A DNA stretch of 64,000 nt. It comes from Streptomyces griseicoloratus (lineage in GTDB: Bacteria > Actinomycetota > Actinomycetes > Streptomycetales > Streptomycetaceae). Below, piece by piece: positions 62,264-64,000 of this stretch (the first letter of the stretch is position 1; each line of letters begins with the position of its first letter). Made by a program: the position numbers and the translations under genes. The stretch spans positions 1 to 64,000 of the forward strand of contig NZ_JACVQF010000158.1 of assembly GCF_014534645.1 (NCBI RefSeq), given 5' to 3'. A model generated the notes under the pieces. It was not told where the DNA came from and did not search any database. It saw only the letters and a program-made list of their open reading frames with translations.

Positions 62264-63376
62264 TCACGACCGTGATGCGTTGCCCTGCGGCAGTGTCACG
62301 GATTCGTCCCGGTCGAGTCCTTCCCCCAGGGCGGCGACGGCGGCCGGGCCGTGGCCGGCGGCCAGCAGCGGGGCCCGGACGTCGTGCTCCAGGTCGGGCA
62401 CGTAGCCGATCAGCACGTCGGCCGGCCCCTCGACGCGCACCTCGCCCAGCACGGCCGGCAGCAGCAGGGTCCTGGCCCGGCCCAGCCGCCCGGTCCAGCC
62501 GCCGGCGGCGACGGTCACCGGCGCTCCGGCGTTGCTCAGGACCAGCGCGGTGGAGAAGCCGCGCACCAGCGGGGCGAGGGTGCCGGCGGTCCACCGTTCG
62601 AGGGCGAAGTACGGGCCGGCGCACAGCACCGTGCGCTCCACCCCGTCGGCCACGGTCGTGCCGAGACCGGGGTGGAACGCCGGGCGGGGCCCGGGGCGCC
62701 ACTCGTCGAGCAGCCGTTCGATGTTCGCCGCGCGCTCCCGCGTGCCGATCGGCGAGCCGTCCTCCATGCGCCACGGCATGGCGTGCTGCTGGATGTCGGA
62801 GGTCTGCTCGATCTCGTACACCAGCGTGTGGGGGCCGAAGCTGTGCGGGGTGCCGCCGGGGACGTAGACCGTCTGGCCGGGGCGCACCGGCAGCCGGCGC
62901 AGGACCGCGTCGAAGTCCTGGTCGAGCAGGGCCCGGCGCAGCCGGTCGCGGCCGACGCCGGGGCGGACCCCGACCAGGGCGGTGGTCCCCGGGGCCGCGT
63001 CCAGGACGTGCCAGGCCTCGGTCTTGCCGTTCGGCTCGTCCTCGTAGCGGCGGGCGGCCTCGTCGTCGGCGTGGAGGTGGACCGGCAGCGGACCGCTGCC
63101 GTCGATGAACTTGGTGAGCAGCGGGAAGCGGGGGCCGGGCGGCGGGCGCGCTCCCAGCAGTTCCTCGGGGTGTTCCGCCATGACCTGCCGGAGGGTGCGT
63201 CCCGCCAGGGGGCCGTCCACCACCGTCGACGCCTCGCCGTCGACGTCGCTGACCTCCCAGGTCTCGGCGACCGGGCCCTCGGGCAGGCCCGTGCGCCCCA
63301 GGTGGTCGGCGAGTGCCCGGCCGCCGAAGACGTGCTGCTTGACGGGGGTGGTCAGCCGCAGGGGGTGCCAGTCCAC
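62264..63376 (-). CDS. manA: mannose-6-phosphate isomerase, class I type
   Basis: A 370-residue cupin-fold phosphomannose isomerase, which converts fructose 6-phosphate and mannose 6-phosphate. VHLHADDEAARRYEDEPNGKTEAWHVLDA carries the zinc ligands (HLH, the Glu of KTE), and YVPGGTPHSFG is the second metal block. The start GTG 63376 is chosen because GGGAGG is five bases upstream; an in-frame GTG at 63397 lies further off. Together with pgm it supplies sugar phosphates for envelope or glycan synthesis, but the two genes are 60 kb apart. Confidence 0.88.
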   Translation of the reverse strand: MDWHPLRLTTPVKQHVFGGRALADHLGRTGLPEGPVAETWEVSDVDGEASTVVDGPLAGRTLRQVMAEHPEELLGARPPPGPRFPLLTKFIDGSGPLPVHLHADDEAARRYEDEPNGKTEAWHVLDAAPGTTALVGVRPGVGRDRLRRALLDQDFDAVLRRLPVRPGQTVYVPGGTPHSFGPHTLVYEIEQTSDIQQHAMPWRMEDGSPIGTRERAANIERLLDEWRPGPRPAFHPGLGTTVADGVERTVLCAGPYFALERWTAGTLAPLVRGFSTALVLSNAGAPVTVAAGGWTGRLGRARTLLLPAVLGEVRVEGPADVLIGYVPDLEHDVRAPLLAAGHGPAAVAALGEGLDRDESVTLPQGNASRS

Positions 63377-63441
63377 GGCTGCCTCCCGCCGGGGCACGGG
63401 CCGGCCGCCGGTGGCCGCGGCCCGGACGGCACGGGTGGCAC

Positions 63442-63513
63442 GGGTGTCCCGACGGGCACGGGTGTCCCGACGGGCACGGGTGTCCCGACGGGCACGGGTG
63501 TCCCGGCGGGCAC
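63442..63513. repeat. four tandem 18-bp repeats
   Basis: GGGTGTCCCGACGGGCAC occurs three times exactly and a fourth time with one base changed, in direct contact; a decayed copy precedes at 63424-63441. Unit length is a multiple of three, and on the minus strand it would read Val-Pro-Val-Gly-Thr-Pro. It lies between manA and a SRPBCC gene; the surrounding frame (63352-63597) shows no other protein feature. Confidence 0.8.
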
Positions 63514-63593
63514 GGGAGGCGCGCCGCCACCCAGCACGGCCGCACAGGGCCTGGATCCGGCGCCCGGGGGCGGAAGGTGTTGCCGCGGCGGGA

Positions 63594-64000
63594 TCACCGC
63601 CGGTCCCCTCCCCCTCGTACCTGCTCCTCCAGCCGCCGCAGGCTGCTGTCGAGGGCGTCGGCCACCGCGCGCTGTCCCGGGTCGTGGCTGTCGTCGAAGA
63701 ACGACAGGTGCACCGTCACCTCGCTGGCACCGCTGTCGAGCCCGGCCACCTGCAGCCAGCCGGCGTAGGAGCCCTGCTCACGCGTGCCCCATTCGAGCCG
63801 CATCTGCTCCGGCCGGGCGCTCAGCAGCGCGGAGGTGTCCTGGTCGGTGCGGTCCTCGTGCACGGTGACGGCGGGCAGGTCCTCGGCGTGCACGTGCAGG
63901 TCCCGGGGCAGCCAGGTGTCCAGGCGGGCGATGTCGGCGGCCCGGTCGAAGACCTGCTCGGGCTGGGCGGGCATGGTGCGGGAACGCTCGTACTCGGTCA
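63594..64000 (-). CDS. SRPBCC-family protein, start just outside the window
   Basis: At least 135 residues of a START-like protein. It reads TEYERSRTMPAQPEQVFDRA at the visible N-terminus, then LDTWLPRDLHVHAEDLPAV, SAGWLQVAGL-type strand and a closing helix ALDSSLRRLEEQV. The minus strand enters the window with TG-ACC-GAG, so the first base of the start codon is probably position 64001. Function unknown; such proteins bind lipids or aromatics. Cut by the window edge. Confidence 0.8.
   Translation of the reverse strand, partial: TEYERSRTMPAQPEQVFDRAADIARLDTWLPRDLHVHAEDLPAVTVHEDRTDQDTSALLSARPEQMRLEWGTREQGSYAGWLQVAGLDSGASEVTVHLSFFDDSHDPGQRAVADALDSSLRRLEEQVRGGGDRR

Noticed and set aside
63442-63513. 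Possible CRISPR array
   Set aside because: The repeats are in direct contact without spacers and no cas gene is present.
63352-63597. Pro/Val/Gly-rich minus-strand frame over the minisatellite
   Set aside because: Apart from the repeat there is no signal peptide, conserved block or good ribosome site; kept as a repeat only.

Overview
The window is chromosomal DNA of a high-GC actinomycete, almost certainly Streptomyces. Evidence: third-position GC near saturation, frequent GTG starts with GGAGG-type ribosome sites, a complete cvnABCD conservon followed by two cytochrome P450 genes, a snapalysin gene beside its LysR regulator, an NsrR/flavohaemoglobin pair with a recognisable operator, and many secreted hydrolases. 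From memory, pgm, snpA, hmp, nsrR and a cvn-P450 set also lie close together on the right arm of the S. coelicolor chromosome; that synteny was not checked here. No rRNA, tRNA, CRISPR array, insertion sequence, integrase or replication origin was recognised.

Left part (1-17 kb): an anti-sigma-like ATPase diverges from a stand-alone P450; then phosphoglucomutase, a MOSC-domain protein and the decayed end of an Lrp/AsnC regulator. A LysR gene diverges from an operon for benzoylformate decarboxylase, an aromatic aldehyde dehydrogenase and an aromatic-acid MFS carrier (benzoylformate to benzaldehyde to benzoate, mandelate-pathway type). Next come a PepSY lipoprotein, snapalysin with its LysR regulator, a Spo0M-like protein, CbiZ, a STAS-like protein, and the nitric-oxide defence pair hmp/nsrR.

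Middle (17-43 kb): a cupin gene and the conservon cvnA-B-C-D-CYP157-CYP154, six genes of which the last five overlap their predecessor. The CYP157-type P450 has E-V-L-W where P450s carry ExxR. After a hypothetical gene, an enolase-superfamily enzyme, a BrkB-like membrane protein and an SDR comes a galactan-utilisation locus: a LacI regulator, two 16-bp operators, a three-component sugar ABC importer, a GH42 beta-galactosidase, a secreted GH30 endo-beta-1,6-galactanase-type enzyme and an O-acetyltransferase. A methyltransferase follows, then an iron-siderophore ABC importer with a fused double permease behind an iron box that sits almost on its start codon.

Right part (42-64 kb): a tannase-like exported protein with Gly in place of the nucleophilic Ser, a secreted lipase, a large exported protein with a Flp-pilin-like N-terminus, two transporters, and a five-gene minus-strand group (SRPBCC, CrtI-like oxidoreductase, SDR, MSMEG_6728/Pyr_excise-like protein, EamA exporter) whose combination suggests light or UV stress. 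Then a secreted small protein, a streptogrisin-type protease behind a CebR-like palindrome, small membrane proteins, a CPA2 antiporter, a 741-bp gene-poor stretch, a CYP152-type peroxygenase, twin SH3-like secreted proteins, ManA, an 18-bp minisatellite and a SRPBCC gene cut by the window edge. Strong hairpins separate most convergent units.
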